A stretch of 6,404 nt of DNA, from NCBI GenBank assembly GCA_002731735.1, contig PCCM01000001.1:5645-12048 (forward strand), read 5' to 3'. Positions 5,982-6,404 of this stretch are shown here, one piece after another. Each line of letters begins with the position of its first letter. Position 1 is the first letter of the stretch. A program made the translations under genes and the position numbers. The DNA comes from Gemmatimonadota bacterium (GTDB lineage Bacteria; Gemmatimonadota; Gemmatimonadetes; Longimicrobiales; Gaopeijiaceae). The notes beneath the pieces were generated by a model, which saw nothing but the letters and a program-made list of their open reading frames with translations, was not told the DNA's origin and did no database searches.

Positions 5982-6095
5982 GTGGGCCGCGTTGCGGATG
6001 CCACCGGCCCCCCAGCTCCTAGGCGGAGCGACGACGCCATAGCATTCGCTATGTCTAGAAGCTCCAACAACGGAGATGGCGTCGTGCCACCGTAA
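5982..6095 (+). CDS. Possible 37-residue peptide within the inverted-repeat segment, weak
   Basis: Not recognised. GTG at 5982 has a full AAGGAG four bases upstream, overlapping the symporter stop region, and runs 37 codons to TAA at 6093-6095. The product begins GRVADATGPPAPRRSDDAIA and ends GDGVVPP; it is short and has no membrane segment or motif. Its coding stretch coincides with nested inverted repeats, which constrain the sequence for other reasons. The ribosome site is the only positive evidence; chance is the main alternative. Confidence 0.25.
   Translation: MGRVADATGPPAPRRSDDAIAFAMSRSSNNGDGVVPP
6031..6085. repeat. 10-base inverted repeat with a nested hairpin
   Basis: ACGACGCCAT at 6031-6040 is perfectly complementary to ATGGCGTCGT at 6076-6085. 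Overlapping its left arm, CATAGC (6038-6043) and GCTATG (6048-6053) form a separate tight hairpin with the loop ATTC. The two pairings compete for the bases at 6038-6040. They lie in the middle of the 19-base inverted-repeat segment. Confidence 0.6.
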
Positions 6096-6150
6096 CCCAT
6101 CAACGTATGGGGTCATGCCCCAAATGGTGGAGGGCACATGGCGGTTGTGC
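6096..6150. repeat. Cluster of short hairpins
   Basis: Three small stems follow one another: CCCAT/ATGGG (6096-6100 with 6107-6111), TGGGG/CCCCA (6108-6112 with 6118-6122) and GCACA/TGTGC (6134-6138 with 6146-6150). The first two share bases and are mutually exclusive. None is followed by a T-run, so they are not convincing terminators. Confidence 0.35.
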
Positions 6151-6166
6151 GGTTGATCCTGCGTCC

Positions 6167-6185
6167 CTCCTTCAAGAGCCTTCTA
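6167..6185 (-). repeat. Right arm of perfect 19-base inverted repeat
   Basis: CTCCTTCAAGAGCCTTCTA, the exact reverse complement of 5959-5977. It lies outside any recognised gene, 78 bases from the end of the minus-strand gene at the right edge. Confidence 0.85.
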
Positions 6186-6245
6186 TGGACGCTGGCGAGC
6201 CTTAGCACCGGCCCTCGAGGTCGATCCCGCTCACGCATCCCTCGG

Positions 6246-6283
6246 CGGCTCGCCTGGTAGGCTCACCGGCTCGCCCGATAGGC
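6246..6283. repeat. Two imperfect 17-base direct repeats
   Basis: CGGCTCGCCTGGTAGGC (6246-6262) and CGGCTCGCCCGATAGGC (6267-6283) match at 15 of 17 positions with a 21-base period. The core GGCTCGCC also occurs inverted as GGCGAGCC at 6194-6201. The second copy covers the end of the minus-strand gene. Possibly part of its 3' structure; significance is unclear. Confidence 0.35.
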
Positions 6284-6403
6284 GTTCCAGTCTTCCGCCG
6301 TCAGCGACACGAGATTGGCGAACAGCCGATGCGCTCCTGGTACGCCGGCCGGAAGCTGGCGAAAAAATGCGAGGGCTGCATACGCGTAGATCCCTTGGCC
6401 GAC
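6263..6403 (-). CDS. C-terminal fragment of an unrecognised protein (46 codons visible)
   Basis: On the minus strand a frame enters from the right edge and is open for 46 codons to TGA at 6265-6263; the gene continues outside the window. The visible residues start VGQGIYAYAALAFFRQLP and end LTAEDWNAYRASR, a natural-looking mix of helical and amphipathic sequence with mostly G/C third positions, more protein-like than the other two minus frames. I do not recognise the family and assign no function. It is convergent with the symporter gene, with the inverted-repeat segment between them. Confidence 0.5.
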   Translation of the reverse strand, partial: VGQGIYAYAALAFFRQLPAGVPGAHRLFANLVSLTAEDWNAYRASR

Positions 6404-6404
6404 C

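Larger units (their letters stand above)
5959..6185. mobile_element. Candidate MITE-like element bounded by 19-base inverted repeats
   Basis: TAGAAGGCTCTTGAAGGAG at 5959-5977 is repeated perfectly in inverse orientation at 6167-6185, enclosing 189 bases. The outermost bases at each end are TA, as expected if a 223-base element with 17-base terminal repeats duplicated a TA target, the habit of IS630/Tc1-mariner elements and their MITEs. The inside has further hairpins but no transposase. The left end covers the symporter's last three codons and stop. An alternative is a non-mobile structural repeat in the 3' end of the symporter mRNA. A single copy is seen, so mobility is inference. Confidence 0.4.

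Noticed and set aside
5819..6103. A 94-codon minus-strand frame across the symporter end and the repeat segment
   Set aside because: More than half lies antisense to the symporter coding region and no ribosome site or motif supports it.

Overview
This is a GC-rich bacterial window with strong G/C at third codon positions. Gene content (a PQQ-propeller dehydrogenase of the glucose/alcohol dehydrogenase type, a large sodium:solute symporter with a long charged loop, and a compact type III polyketide operon) resembles Gemmatimonadota or a similar environmental Gram-negative lineage. That assignment rests on family resemblance only, with no marker gene in the window.

Layout: (1) 1-510, plus strand: the C-terminal end of a PQQ-dependent dehydrogenase, cut by the window edge. 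It is followed by a UUCG-capped hairpin and a strong terminator (545-582) that also reads as a terminator on the minus strand. (2) 511-829: the intergenic stretch between convergent genes. It holds the shared terminator and a minus-strand open stretch of uncertain meaning. (3) 830-3776, minus strand: a three-gene operon transcribed in the order class I methyltransferase, FAD-dependent oxidoreductase, type III polyketide synthase. The genes are joined by a 4-base (GTGA) and a 1-base (TAGTG) overlap, and both downstream genes start at GTG behind strong Shine-Dalgarno sequences. (4) 3777-4301: a divergent intergenic region leading, on the plus strand, to a small single-pass membrane protein (4067-4282) and a seven-codon mini-ORF. 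(5) 4302-5972, plus strand: a sodium:solute symporter. (6) 5959-6185: a segment bounded by perfect 19-base inverted repeats with TA at both outer edges, whose left arm encodes the end of the symporter. It looks like a small MITE-type element, or alternatively a large RNA stem. (7) 6263-6403, minus strand: the last 46 codons of an unrecognised gene entering from the right edge.

How the genes work together: the minus-strand trio is a classic minimal pathway. A type III PKS makes an aromatic or pyrone polyketide from an acyl starter and malonyl-CoA, and a flavoprotein and a methyltransferase tailor it, comparable in composition to the srs alkylresorcinol (phenolic lipid quinone) genes of Streptomyces griseus. 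Its product here cannot be read from sequence. The small membrane protein and the symporter appear to be a translationally coupled pair. The PQQ dehydrogenase is an independent periplasmic oxidation gene.
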